Assembly (NCBI GenBank): GCA_019095985.1
Contig: CM032660.1
Location: forward strand, 36,685,449 to 36,749,448
Direction of reading: 5' to 3'
Origin: Streblospio benedicti
Lineage: Eukaryota; Annelida; Polychaeta; Spionida; Spionidae
DNA: 64,000 nt
In this document: one piece after another, positions 1 to 12,800 of the stretch
How the letters are laid out: each line of letters starts with the position of its first letter
Position numbering within the stretch: position 1 is the first letter of the stretch
Translations under genes and position numbers: made by a program
The notes under the pieces: model-generated
Database searches by the model: none
Told to the model about the DNA's origin: nothing
What the model saw: only the letters and a program-made list of their open reading frames with translations

Positions 1-1568
1 ATGCTGGAGAATCCTAAACAGTAATGAATAAAATACTATTCCTGGAGGTTTAAGATTTAAATGACATGATTCAAAATTATCACGAAAGAATTAAATTCAA
101 CTGGATTACAATCACTTGCTTTGATGGATTTGTTGTTTTCTACTATATGGATGATGAACTGAAGCAGAGTAATAATGACACTACATGTACCGGTACATGT
201 ATATGGTAACCTACTTGTTCATAGCCAAATATACATAAAAAAAACTAATATGTAGTTAAAACTTGACAATTATATTTTATCACAAAGGATATTCAGTGAC
301 AGCACTTCAAGGATTACATTGCTGAATTTTACACATTGCACTGTTCAGAAGTACTATGTTAGTGGAATAGATTTTGTTGTTAAATTATTAGTGATTACAT
401 TCAACCATTATGGATTAAGATTAATGTGATCATCATCATGTATTTTTTTTCTGGATGAATTGGATCAGTGAAAATCATGACAGAACAATGAAACAATATA
501 CATTTTTATGTTGTGCTGTTTTCAGTGTTATATTTTTTAAAACCTTACCTCTATTCACAGTTCAATAGTTCTTCAGGGAATATGTTTTGTCTAAAAACTG
601 ATCTCCATGTCGATTGATTTAGATAAGCAAATAATAATGTTGGAGACTGGTCTTTGCGAAAATTATCGAATTCATTTAAAACTTTGAAATTTTTTCATTT
701 GAAAATTATTATGCATGTTATATTTTAAAAAACGATAAACTTCTGTGATTAGTAATATATTCATAATTGTTTGCTATTAGAGTTTTGCTTCTATATTGAA
801 GTGTTCTTTATCTTTACTACAGGAGATGAAAATTTTATCACTAATCAGATCAAACATTGACCGTTTTGTGGTGTAGATATAGATTAAATTTATTTCTAGG
901 AACCTAAATAATTACATTGTACCATCTTTGAAGACATTTCACTTACTTCTTATTGGCGTCTACAATTTTATTGAAAGCAGAACATAACTTATGCAAAGTG
1001 ATATGAAACAGATTGTTATAGGGTGGTTTTGTTTTTATTTTTGCTTAATGGATGGTACGGATATGTATGTAATGCAGTCTTTTTCTGGTTGTTTGTTTTT
1101 AACATAGGCCATCCCAATTGTGTTGGACCATTGGTTGTAAAAGTAGTTTGTATCATTTAGGCTTTTATTAGCTTACTACTAATACACCACTAATATTTAG
1201 GAAGAGATTTTGATTGAATATATGCCCGGTAATTTTAGGCTTTTTACAAGGAATTCAATTTTACAACTTGAAAGTCAACCATTGTTAGATTAAAACAATT
1301 ATTGAACTAAAAAAATGTTTTCATGTAGTCTGACAATATTTTCATGTGTAATAAAATTACTTATTGTCTCAAATGGTTCATATTTTTTTCAGTATGCATT
1401 GGTGTTACTTTATAATGCTGGCATTAGAGAACTTGAATAATTGTGCTCCAACAAATATTACTTGATTATACAAGGTCTTTTATTAAAATATTGAAACGTC
1501 GTGTCTTAAACAATGAAATTCATAATTTTTTAATCAATCAGAGGCATCATACATACAATACAAATTTT
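1..1568. other. Intergenic and PSMD5 3' flank, no gene seen
   Basis: AT-rich sequence with many stops in all frames and no exon that I could match to a protein family. The only functional signal I can support is the minus-strand poly(A) hexamer near its right end, which belongs to PSMD5. Confidence 0.5.
1479..1484 (-). terminator. Poly(A) signal of PSMD5
   Basis: TTTATT on the plus strand reads AATAAA on the minus strand, about 85 nt past the PSMD5 stop codon. The spacing gives a short 3' UTR. It is the closest canonical hexamer, but its use is inferred. Confidence 0.5.
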
Positions 1569-4500
1569 CTATTCTCCCTCAAAAGCAACTGCAGATTCAG
1601 TTTTAATAAAGAAAGGTCCTTCACGATGGAATTCTCTTAATTTCAAAAAGTTTGGTTGGCCAAAAATGTTGCTGGCTGTCGGTGACTCTACTAGTGTATT
1701 GACAATCTCCCATTTGGCCTGTTTCCCTTCCTTTTCACGTTCAGTAGAACGATCCAACAGATACTCCAAAATCCTAAACAAAAAAATTGTTTTGCATATT
1801 TTATTTTCCATCAATTTTTATTTTGAAATAATCTATTTCATGGAGTTCATATTTTCTTGGTAATCTACATAGTGTCAAAATTATTCATAAATAATTTATT
1901 TCAATTTCAATGATTCCTCCATAGATTTTACATGAAAAAAGTTCACGAAATGACTAGTTATATGAGTGTAGATGCAGATATTTCATTTGATAAATCACTA
2001 TAAAAGCCATTTACCTGGATGGTGATTAAGCGTCTCCTGTCCCCATGGACTGACTGCCAGTGCATTTAGCAGTTGCATTCCAGCAAGTCGTAGTTCAGCA
2101 AACGGCTGCTGTGCAAGAGTGATCATTTGACTGACGCCGCCTGGCCACAATGACCGGGCCCACTGGCGGGTGATGGCCAGCAACTCCTCACACTGCTCGT
2201 GGACCTGGATCACAAAAACCAACAGGGGGAACCTTTTCACTTATGCTCATCAAATTAAAACAAGCCAAAGATTTTACTGGTTTATTGAAAAAAAAATTAC
2301 TACAGCTACTGACTTGAAATTTTTCTCATAAAATAACTTCAATTCATATTAATGTAGGCTAATGGATAATCTAAATGATATTAATCACGATCACGGAGGC
2401 CTAATGTTTACCTGGATATAACTATACACCCATTTCCCATATGGAGGGTCCCTCCCTATGGGAGATCGGTGTTAACTGTTAAGTAAACATTGGGACTTGG
2501 TGATCGTGATATCCATAAGATATATTTCAGTCAATAAGATCATTCCATGAGCATGGTAGATGATGCAAACATTAAAAAAATTAAAGGAAATTCTCACCGG
2601 CAATGAAATCAGGTCTTTTACAGCATCAAGCGCTTTCACCCTTATTTCCTGTGGTGAAGATCGGGCCAATGAACCAATTCTCTGACATGCTTCAGTCATC
2701 TTGTTTCCTGGTTAGAAACCAGATGTAGCTTAGAGATAATATTTTGTATTAATATAATTATAATATCAACTTTTGCCATTTGGGAAAGAGCACAGGAGTT
2801 GTGTTAGAAGTGGAAAGCTACATGTATGCTATAGTGAATTATGATCAGTGATCAAATGAGTCTTAAACAGGCATGTATCACCCATAATGAGATGGACTTC
2901 AAATGTCAGTTAGCCACTACAGAAGTTCTGTTTATACGAAAAAATCTTGAAGTAATGCTCTATGGCAACTGCTTGAGATGGTTTGGGCAGCTCAAAAACA
3001 ATTATGGCGGGATTAACCAAAGAAGGAACCTCAACATACAGCCATTGAGAAAGTTTGGTCATCCCTATCTTGGGATCTAACAACTGCTTACAGGATCGAG
3101 ACACCTAGCGATATCTCCTGTATAAAATGTTTGTTTATTATGATAATCCACAAAGATTTAGCATAATTTCAATTATAAAAGAATTTTTCAATGAGAAAAC
3201 TTTAAATTATACAAATAGATTTAATTATAGAAAAGACCCAATGTGTCACAGCATTATTGATTTAATAAAGTGTTACGATAGTTGTTCCATAGGAATTACC
3301 TAAAATTAGATAGTAGTTTCCTAATTTCTTAGGATCATAAAAAATTAAGAGAAGAATTTTTAGATTTTAAAATTGAATAATTATAAAATCAATAGACCTT
3401 GTTTGTTCAGTGCTCGTTTGCCTTCCTCTGTACTTCCTATGAAGGCAACAGTTTCTGCAGCAATAATGGAGACAGTCAAGTCAGAAGATGCTAAAGTTTC
3501 AAACACCAAGTGCAAAAATGGCTCCAAGGCTGCACCACTGCTTACAAGCTCTGGCTGCTGTTGGCCTATATGACCAAACACTTTGATCAAACCTGCAATT
3601 CATTAAACGAATACAACCAAACTTGTGATGACGTGTTTCATAATTCACAATTTTGTAGTGAAATGTAATTGTCTGTTGTCACTTGCCGTTTTTAAGCTTT
3701 TCAAAAGTTAGCTGTTTTGACTAAACTCTTCTTTGATCAAGCACTAATGATGTTGAATTCCGTAAAGAAATTTACCTGGAAGAAGAAGTCCTTGGAGTGG
3801 GTCAGACTGCACCTGACCCATCATGGACATCAGTTTGTCCACAGTGCCATGCTCAGCCAAATACTGGTATCCATGAGACACAGTCGCCAGCATGGTCACC
3901 AATTCGAGCACATTGAGCTACAAACATAACTCTATACTTGTAATTTATATTTTACATCACTTCTTACGTATTTTTTTATGTAACATGGTTTTAATCTAAA
4001 AAGTGAAATATTTGTTCACGTTAAAAAGTATTATTAAAACCTGAAGCAGTGTATCATCTGTATTGAGCTCATTTAATAACTTCGTTAGGAAGCCTCCCAC
4101 AGCAACTTGTCTTAATGATTCTGCATTGCAACACGCTATACGTACTAACATCTGAAAAAATTCAATTGTTATGGTTCTTAATCATTAACAGACACTTTAC
4201 AATGACATACATGTACACTTTATTCAACATTAAACGATTATTGAACAATACAAAAATATGACAGAATAATTCAACCATATAAATTAACTGACATTGATGG
4301 AAAGGCGCAATCATGTTGACTAAAATTGATATTTTAAGAATGGCAACTATGATATTTACATCATAACATCTGTATCTTATAACATCTCCTTGGTCCATAA
4401 CCGAGAGAAGTTCAGCAAATGCTGGTCCTTGAAGAATCTGACTGATACCTTCTGCAGTGTTGCCTATAGAGTATAAGCCAAAATAAATTTTTAAAAGGAG

Positions 4501-6516
4501 TATGGTTTGAATATTTTAAGAAATCAATTCTTACATAATGTTTGTAACAATTTGGGATCATATGGAAATAAATGTTGAGTGAACTGGACACAGAAATGAC
4601 TTGTGTAAAAAATCAACTTACCGATTAAAACAAGAATATTGGTAGCAAATTTTACATTATCCAATTGTTCTGATGAAAGTAACCTCACTAGTAAAACAAT
4701 AATATCGCTATGAGATGCTACTTGTTGAGTACTAGCAGAAGAAGCACGGTGAAGCTACAACACATTTTCAAACATTAGTAAACATGTTTACTTTTGTCAA
4801 AATCAGCAGTATTTCTTCAATTTAATTAGTTAGAGGGACTTTATAAAATAAGAAAATGTATAACATAAGTATGACAAAAACCTGTGTCAAAGTTAATGTC
4901 ACAACACTTTTCTCCTGATGTTGCAGTCCCAAAACAAATTCAGTATGGAAGTTTTGCAGTAACACTGTTGGATCTACTGCAGATAATAATTTGTTCAAGA
5001 CATCACTACAAACTTCAGTTTGCTCCCTGGAAAAGAAAACAGAAATGAAAAAAACACACATCTATGTAATGTGATTTTCACTTGTCCAAAAATAAGAAAA
5101 TTAAAATTAAAAAATTATATAGATTTTTTAAAATAAACTGAGTGGTAAGAAAGACATCTTGAACATAATATACTTATGTAATAGTGTTAATTTTACAATA
5201 TCAGCAACCATTTTACCATGGAATTATACATCAATACCTTTCCATTTTCAAATGCTCAAATATTAGTTCATTAAGGCAAAGTAATTTCCAAGACACACAT
5301 AAAAAATATAAATTATGGATATCACTGCTGATAAAACAATGCCTGGGACTGATTCATTCTCTTAGCATGAACTATCAACATAATTCAACTGAAAGTATGA
5401 AGAACATATGAGTATCCTCGATTACAAAGTGTGAAAGGTTTTATAAAGTTGAGAAGGGCACTGAAGATGCCGAAACATGTACAAATAAATTTAAATTTAG
5501 AATAGGACTTTATTATTTTTCAGATATAAGGCAGCAGAACAAGAAAAAAAAAACAAGAACTAAAAAAAAGAAAAAAAAAAAGTGTGAAAGTGATTACCGT
5601 GATTCCGAGTTATGGTAGTCACATAATGAAGTATGTAGAGACCCATTTGCACTTTCATATGAGGTAAGGTTTTAAGATAGCTTTATATTTTTTGCCAGGG
5701 AGAGAGTATTTTGCACATGTTATCTCTATGCTGCATAATTTCATTAAAGGTCCATTTGATGATAGCAAAAAATGGATTTTACATTTGCATGGTGATTACC
5801 GTAACTCTAGGGCCTGGTTTGTTAGTGACGGTAATCATATAAACTGAGTTATGATAGCCAACTAAGTGCCTGTTTTTAACCAAAATATGTCATAATACAT
5901 ATGTTATACAATTAAACTAATGGTTTTAGAACATACGATGGCCACAGCGACCTAGCCAGTACATGTCATGCATATCAATTAGAGCCTCTCGTAACTGGAC
6001 ATGTACTTCCCCATACACTATCTCGTAAAGAAAGGCAAGGCCCGTGTTCACGCGATGGGAGGCCAGTGGCTCCCAGTCCAGGGAACGCAGGATGGCGATA
6101 ACACTACTCTGGCCGCCCCAGTCATTTGACAAAATATAGCTGATTGAATTTTCTCAAGGCTCTACAATTTACCTTCGCACTGTTGGGCAGCGTCCCAAAC
6201 TTGGGCAGCATGTTCGAGAGTCAAACGGTACTCATAGTAAAAAGTGGATTCATTATAACCCCCCACCCCCAATGATATTGTAACTTGGTACCCTGTTCAT
6301 CATGATGACAAGCGATAACGCAAGAGTTTCAACAAACCTGTCGGTACTATCCAAATAGGTGAAAACGACATTAAATGAAACATTCGGAACAACATCTCTA
6401 AGATCATTTGGGTGTATAGCTAGAATTAAAGTTTTTATATCAATAAGCTTTTCAATAATATTTTCACAATTTGTCAATTCATCTATCAAATTCGACAGTT
6501 CACTGGGCGCTGCCAT
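1569..6516 (-). CDS. PSMD5: 26S proteasome non-ATPase regulatory subunit 5 (assembly chaperone S5b)
   Basis: PSMD5/S5b is a HEAT/ARM-repeat chaperone that binds the PSMC2 (Rpt1) ATPase during assembly of the proteasome base in the cytosol. Exons in coding order are 6338-6516, 4882-5026, 4622-4754, 4360-4463, 4041-4151, 3776-3917, 3398-3592, 2598-2707, 2015-2204 and 1569-1773. All introns have GT-AG ends. The start MAAPSELSNLIDELTNCE resembles the vertebrate N-terminus, exon 2 carries REQTEVC (human REKTTLC), and the end has EGPFFIK near the C-terminus (human EGPYYVK). Phases agree at every junction except the last: exon 9 leaves one base, while exon 10 is open only if it receives two. One extra T in the run just after the last acceptor would give G-F-L-E-Y (human G-F-V-E-Y) and a 504-aa product, the human length. 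The gene is divergent from SH3GLB. Identification is confident from remembered family sequence. Confidence 0.95.
5027..6337. other. PSMD5 intron 1, repeat-rich
   Basis: The largest PSMD5 intron. It contains a short A-rich tract near 5547-5580, a stretch near 5140-5175 (around AAGAAAGACATCTTGAACAT) that recurs at 49391-49410, related GTGATTACCGT motifs near 5593 and 5791 that look like decayed repeat, and the LINE fragment at 5926-6132. No additional PSMD5 exon is needed to join exons 1 and 2. Confidence 0.5.
5926..6132 (-). mobile_element. LINE fragment: C-terminal end of a reverse transcriptase
   Basis: A 68-codon open frame reads SVIAILRSLDWEPLASHR, then LAFLYEIVYGEVHV. This is the L-x-W-x-x-L-x-x-R-R ... 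L-x-x-Y-K-I-x-x-G pattern found after the thumb in CR1/Rex/Jockey-like non-LTR retrotransposons. It lies in PSMD5 intron 1 on the same strand as the gene. No RT core remains, so it is a dead 5'-truncated or fragmented copy. The family match comes from motif memory, and the clade is uncertain. Confidence 0.6.
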
Positions 6517-6654
6517 ATTGATCTGTAAGCGTTGCGCTGAATAATGCTGTCGACCGTTTTGCGCCGTTAGTACTAAATTGCACACTTTGCTAACAATGCA
6601 GAAACACTGAGAATCAATTTTGAATAGTGTAGCGAAATTGTTCCACTGCGTATA

Positions 6655-7095
6655 TGAATGAAAAGCGCCCCTCGGTGAGGGCAAACCAGTGTTTAATACA
6701 CTGGAATGTCACTGTCTGTATATTGGCTGATTATTGATTTATAGCAGTATCATCTATTACCAAGAAGTGGATACATTTTTTTGGAGCCGATGTGTCTGGA
6801 GTTTGTGGTTATAGAATATTGATTTTAATGGTGCATTCAAATAGTAATAAGAATGTGATTCACTAGTAAAATGGACCTAATAATGGGCCCAAATGGGCCC
6901 AAATATGGACAATTTGGGCCCATAAGAAATAGGGTTCTTGTGGTCACCATTTCCAATTGACATGCCAAATTTGAGCATCCTAGCTCAAACGATGCGACCT
7001 GTAGAGGGGTAACGAACCGGAAGGACGGACGGATGGACGGATGGACGGACGGACGCAATTAATTGGGTACAAGCCAGTATATAAAACACTGGAAA
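6655..7095. mobile_element. Non-autonomous dispersed repeat, copy 1 (GGGCCCAAAT family)
   Basis: Begins with GAATGAAAAGCGCCCC and GGCAAACCAGTGTTT, and ends with GTACAAGCCAGTATATAAAACACTGG. The end is close to the reverse complement of the beginning (CCAGTGTTTTATACACTGG), giving short, nearly self-complementary termini. The core has GGGCCCAAATGGGCCC and a CATGCCAAATTTGAGC block, shared with 9148-9553. A GGAC/GGAT microsatellite sits at about 7020-7055. It lies just upstream of the PSMD5 start codon. It looks like a MITE; the superfamily is unknown. Confidence 0.65.
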
Positions 7096-7097
7096 AG

Positions 7098-7245
7098 TGG
7101 GGGCAAACCAGTGTTTTAATCTTGGAAAAACACTGGAATGCCACTGTCTATATATTGGCAAAAATCAATGATAATATCGCAGCAGCAGACTAATGTTGCT
7201 GCCTTATGATATTGATTTTTCCATGCATTGTACAGCCTGATTGTG
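7098..7245. mobile_element. Partial copy 2 of the same repeat
   Basis: GGGGGCAAACCAGTGTTTT, then CTGGAATGCCACTGTCTATATATTGG and AATGTTGCTGCCTTATGAT follow directly after copy 1 and match the left half of the copy at 9148-9553. The right half is absent. It abuts copy 1 head to tail. Confidence 0.6.
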
Positions 7246-7544
7246 ATAAATTAAGTAAAATAATGGAGGTTTCTATGGTATTAATAAGATCTTGGATTCA
7301 TTCCTTATCCTAGACAAGATCGACTTTCGAATGGAAGTTATTCACATGAATTCTTTGTAACTTGCTCTTTCATTCCTGAAGATTATGCAAGTAGGGTATA
7401 TGCGCTATTGCATGGGTATATACAAACAGGCTGGAGCTCAGTGTCCAGCAACCAGTGACTTGAAGGCCTCCAGTGATTGTGCCATCACTATGGCTGAATA
7501 CAAGAAGCCAGTGGGTTCCAATCTCTGATTGAATGTGGGAAGAA

Positions 7545-8930
7545 TTAGTATTTATGATAGGCCTTTAAGGAATGAAAACACAGCTGATTATTCACCCTGT
7601 TTGAGGCCCGGTTTGGTTTGATGATATACTTGTCCTTGTCAATGGCAACTAGATCAAGCTGTTTTTTATATAGCATGTGGAGCCGGCTCTGCCATCTTAT
7701 CTCCTCGAGCGATATCCAATGAAGGTCTTGCAGCATCTCAATTACGCTAGAGAGGTTGTGCTGATGGTTAAGGACAAACCTTGCAGCTTGTCATTGAACT
7801 TTCTCAACTTCCTTTATGTCTTTGTCGGTGTATGGGTCCAGATCCCATACAGTTGCGAAGTACATTACCAGGCAACCCTCTAGGGTTCTGTAGGCAGTGG
7901 TTTTGAGTTTGGGAGGGGTGGGTATCTTTAGGTTACGCCTATTATGCCTGCAGTGTTCTGCTTGCTGTGATGATCCTATATAGCTAGAGATGTACCGTTT
8001 CCACTTGAAGTCATCCATAAAAATGACCCCTAAGTATTTGGCCTCGGACCAAGTTTCCAGCACATACCCATCCAGTACTTGTGATGTGTTTAGTGGTGAC
8101 CGATTCCTGTTTATTTGAAGGACCTGGCACTTCTGTGGGTGGAAGGCCATTGTCAACTGAGCATCTCATGCTGCTAGCTTGTCCAGGTCATTCTGTAGTA
8201 CTTGTTGGTCAGTATCCGATTTGATTGATAAACTAACGATGTGTCATCAGCAAAGAGCCTAACCTTGGAGGCCAAGTTTTCAGGAATGTCATTGATGTAG
8301 TATAGAAAGAGACAAGGGCCCATAGGCACATAAATTCGCTTAGTATAGGTTTGATATGATTTACTCATCACATAGTCAATGTATGGGCCTTTGCAAGGGC
8401 CGACTACGGAGCCTTGTGGGACACCTGAACCGACTGGAGCACCGTACCATGATTCCTCAAGAATGATTCACAATCAACCACTACTTTCTGCTCTCTTCCT
8501 CTGAGAAATGTCTGCATCCATGAGTTGGTCCATCCTTGGATCCCGCAGTGGTGTAGCTTCACAGGAATGGGTGACATTATCGAAGGCCTTGCTGAAGTCC
8601 ATGATCAGCACATCTGTTTATTGTCTTTAAACTGCATGCTGTTAACGATGTTGTCCATAAACTCAAACAGTTGAGTCTCACAGTGTCACAAGGAAAACAG
8701 TCCCAAAACCTGTGTTGCTGTTCATGGAGCATGTTATGTGTCCTACTGTGAGCCACCAAGATTCAATTGGCTGCTGATTATATGTTCTATATCTTTACAA
8801 GCAATGCAAGTCAATGAAACTGGACGGTAGTTGGATGCCTGATTCTTATCTCCTTTCTTGCAGAGTTTCTGGTCCATATACAGCAAATAGACTGTGGCTA
8901 TGGAAAGGACAATAAAGCGTCTCTTCATTT
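7545..8930 (-). mobile_element. Broken LINE: reverse transcriptase and C-terminus
   Basis: Pieces of one non-LTR reverse transcriptase lie in order on the minus strand. NYRPVSLT near 8840 is RT motif 1/2. MDFSKAF remnants lie near 8600. LFLYYINDIPENL and VRLFADDTSLVYQS near 8250-8320 carry the FADD catalytic box. AFHPQKCQVLQINRNR and EAKYLGVIFMDDFKW near 8020-8150 are thumb, and DLHWISLEEIRWQSRLHMLY near 7660-7720 is the C-terminal tail. The frame changes several times and the 5' endonuclease part is missing, so the copy is dead. The motif order fits the CR1/Jockey group. It sits in the PSMD5-SH3GLB spacer between two copies of the GGGCCCAAAT repeat. Confidence 0.85.
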
Positions 8931-9147
8931 GTTATTATTGTGTCGTTTTAGCTCAGCTGCTTCTCATAATTTTCTCAACAGGTGGTTTGAGGGATGGCAG
9001 GGTTGTTTTTAATTTCCTGAGAGTCATTATTGTTGAACACGGCGCATTGGTACGATACAGGGCACTAGGATATTCCTCAGTGCATTTTTCCTCTATACTG
9101 TATGAGGAGAGGAATTTTCCTGGTTTGGTTATTGTCTTCTATATTAG

Positions 9148-9553
9148 AATGAAAAACGCCCCCAGTGAGGGCAAACCAGTGTTTTATACCTGGAAAAATA
9201 CTGGAATGCCACTGTCTATATATTGGCAAAAAATCAATATTCATATTTCAGCAACTAACAGCACCAGGCTAGACTAATGTTGCTGCCTTATGATAGTGAT
9301 TTTTCCATGATGGCTAAAGTGTATTGAATACTAGTAAAATGGACCTAATAATGGGCCCAAATGGGCCCAAATATGGACCGTTTGGGCCCATGTGAAATAG
9401 GGTTCTTGTGGTCACCATTTCCAACCGACATGCCAAATTTGAGCATCCTAGCTCAAACGATGCGACCTGTAGAGGGGTAACAAACTGGATGGATGGACGG
9501 ACGGAAGGAAGGACACAATTAATTGGGTACAAGCCAGTGTATAAAACACTGGA
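9148..9553. mobile_element. Non-autonomous dispersed repeat, copy 3 (most complete)
   Basis: From GAATGAAAAACGCCCCC through GGCAAACCAGTGTTTTATACC to GTACAAGCCAGTGTATAAAACACTGG. It is nearly identical to the right half of 6655-7095 (GGGCCCAAATGGGCCC, CATGCCAAATTTGAGC, GATGCGACCTGTAGAGG) and to the left half at 7098-7245. The two ends are reverse-complementary over about 18 bases. A 72-codon frame on the minus strand is kept in both copies only because the DNA is alike. Confidence 0.7.
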
Positions 9554-9892
9554 ATTCCCTTTCTTTTGATGTTGTGATTCTCCAATGATTTTATTTATAG
9601 TGTCTTTATAATTATTGGTTCATAGAAGTTTGGTGGATATTGATTTCTTTCTAATACTTGTTTTGATTTCTCTAAACTTGAATGGAACAGCTCCCATTAA
9701 GTGCACGCACGGTAAATTCTGTAGACAAAACCTGATACAACTGAATTGAATTGATCTCACACGTTCAATAACGTTTTCTGCCTAAATTAAATGTTTTCGA
9801 TCTATAGATCCTTATTTTAGTAGAACTCGATTTGTTTGAAAATAAGAATATTACAGTGTCTGGGATGATTGACATAGTCTCAAACTCTAATC

Positions 9893-12800
9893 ATGGACGT
9901 AAATTTCAGGAAATTTGCATCTGACGCTGGAACATTCTTTAACAGAGCAAAGCAGGTAATTTTTTGTTGCCTAAGCCAGTTTACACGAGATTCAAGAATT
10001 AGTTTATGTTAAAAAAGAGTGAAATACTCTCTGTATTACTCAGAAATATGACAATTTAGTCCACGATTTCTGTGGTTCTAAAAAGTCAAACCTGTCAGAA
10101 TATTGACACAGAAAGTCTTAAAAAGTTAGATCTATACCTGGCTAGACCATTGTAAGTGGCCCTCACTTGTCATTATGTAGATTCATCTCTCCAGGTTGGA
10201 ATAATGATAAACAAATTTAACACTTTTTACATAATATGCAAGTTTAAAATTATTTCTTTGGATAATTTATTTGAAAGCTTTCACACATCTCTCGTCTAAA
10301 GTAAAGGAATGCACAGTTTTCGAAGTCTTTCATCACTTGTCACGCTATGAATGGATGTCTCAAGACTTGCTATGATCCCAATCCGAAGCGGCAACCGATT
10401 CGTATCACTGCATAACAATACTTGGGAAATGACAGTGCTTTATTCGCCGATTTAAAGTGCAGGATTCGCAGTTGGTGTGAACTATGCATAAAGGAACTAT
10501 GGGCTTCTTCATCTTCTTTGTTAATCGGCAAAGCCCTGTTTGTAAGGTGGTGATACAACAATTTGGTGGGTTACTACAGACTAGTGGCACGTTCTGCAAT
10601 GCAAGTAATTAATGACGCTTTTAAATGTCAATGTCAAACTAATATGTGATTTTAATGGCGCGGAAGCAGATGCCAAGACTGCCGTAAAATAACTGCTTGT
10701 TAAAAAGGCTACTATATGCTCGGAATTACCTCTTTTCTACATGTACTTTTAGTACATATATTTGTTGAATTGGTGTTAACAAATACTAAATACTTATACA
10801 ATATAGCAATATATATATGGATAAGGAAATTCCTTTGGAAGCGAACGCTTAAGACTTAACACATTCAACAATACAATATATCTAATGGTATGAGTCCTTA
10901 TGAGATTCAAAATGATGCCCCCATAAAAAATACTTGCGCCTGAATTATTTGATATCAATCTGCTGATGTTTAGGAGATTGGCTCTTAGTCATAACAGCTA
11001 CCTGAGCAATCGCTATAAAATCAATTAGTAAGTACAGTACAGGTCCACTTATCCGGACCCCTCGGGACCTTGATGAGATGTCCAAATTAGCTGGCGTCCG
11101 GATATCACAGTGGTGACCCATAACTATTCTGATTGACCATAGTATGAGTATCTAACAAGTATCAAACATTTTTGGCATATTTCAGGACTTATAAGTGACA
11201 AGTAACCTTACCTTCCATTTATTATCAACATCCATTGTACATTTATCAAGATTATTACAATAATCAACACGTATTGACCTCTAGAAACAATATTTTTTAA
11301 TTTGCGCTATCCGTTTATTATTTTCAATGGCGACAATAGCATAACGACCATGTGCTTCTAAGCATGCATGACGGCGAACTTTTTTATTCTGATTGCCATA
11401 ACATTCTTAAATTAATTAATATCTTGCTTATTTTTCATCGGATTTTGAAGTTTAATGCATAGAGAAAAAGGTCTAGATTACGAATATGATATTTATTTTA
11501 CAATCAAAACAATCCATATCCGGAAAACAACCGGTAACATATCGGCCCAATTCAAACCTCTTTCTTGTTAAAGATCTAGATCTGTGACACGATTTAGTCT
11601 TTATCACCCCATAAAGGACCGGTAACGTAACTTAGATTATCAATAGAAACCAGGTGATGAGGCTAACGCTATTTGCTTGCCTATTAGCAATTTTTCTCCT
11701 ATTCGCAATTTTGTTCTGTGAAATTATTTTAATATGATGTTTGAGTTCTAACTCCTAAAAATGGGGTCAAGATCTGACGTCCGGATAAAGCGAATTTACA
11801 GATTTTCGGACCTATACTGTAGTGAGAGAACTGCAGACTTAGTTTTGCTTCCTCAAAAGTTGTACCAACGAACTTCAAATAGCAAAAAACTACATACCAT
11901 AAACCTTTTTCCATACAGTACTGATTGGGAATAGAGGACAGTGAATATTCTGTAAATTTTCTCTCCAAAATTCTTTTTGCCTGCATTCAGTGTTTTCACT
12001 TTCCGCGGTAAATTCTGCTACGACACCATGGATCGAGTGATAAACTCAGAAAAATACATAGCCTTTTTCGGTTCAACTTCTCAAAATTCACAAAAATTCT
12101 ATGTGTATCATTCATTTTGATGAATTTCCCTGAAAAGCAAAAAAAGTTTTACTTCAAAAGCTAGACATCAAAGTACGTTCCTTTACAGTCTGTGTTTTAA
12201 AAACAAGCAGGTGTGTAATAGTGATGTCATAGAATCGTTTATCGTCAGCGTTTTCAATAATTAGTAAGTCTTTTGTCCAATCAATCCAAAAAGCTAGAAT
12301 GTATAATATGAAATATTTATTAAGTGGCAGTTTAAATTGTCATAGATTGTAAGCAACAATGTTACATCCCATGGCTGTTCATATGAAGAGATCATGGTTG
12401 ATCGATATCTAATGAATGACTGCAAACAGTTTTTAGCCTTTACTACTTACATATATAGTATAGCATTATCAGGATGTGATGGCACAACAATGACATCACA
12501 AGAAATCTCACTTTCATAGTAACTACCTTCTGGAGCATAAAAGATGTGTGGTCCGTAGCGTTATATTGCACTGAATGTATTGTGTATAATCTCATAGAGT
12601 GTTAAAATGAAGTCACCCGCATTATAAACATTCTAGGTTTCAATGGCTAAAGAATAGCCATAATGCAGCCATATTTGTACCATCATAGTTAATAAGAAAC
12701 AAATGTCCACTGATTGCTATTTCAAACTTGAAAACTGAATTTGAGGACTCTAGCTGGAACAGTGTGATCTGTATAGTGGTAGCAAGCCAAGAACCAACTA

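Noticed and set aside
6253-6684. Longer PSMD5 start at 6684
   Set aside because: The upstream residues have no similarity to the family and come partly from a MITE-like repeat; MAAPSELSN at 6516 matches the known N-terminus.
6837-7058. 73-codon minus-strand frame (VTPLQVASFELGCSNLAC), repeated at 9314-9532
   Set aside because: It lies wholly within the two similar MITE-like copies; conservation between the two only reflects DNA similarity. No start context or domain, and the diverged copies near 13 kb do not keep it.
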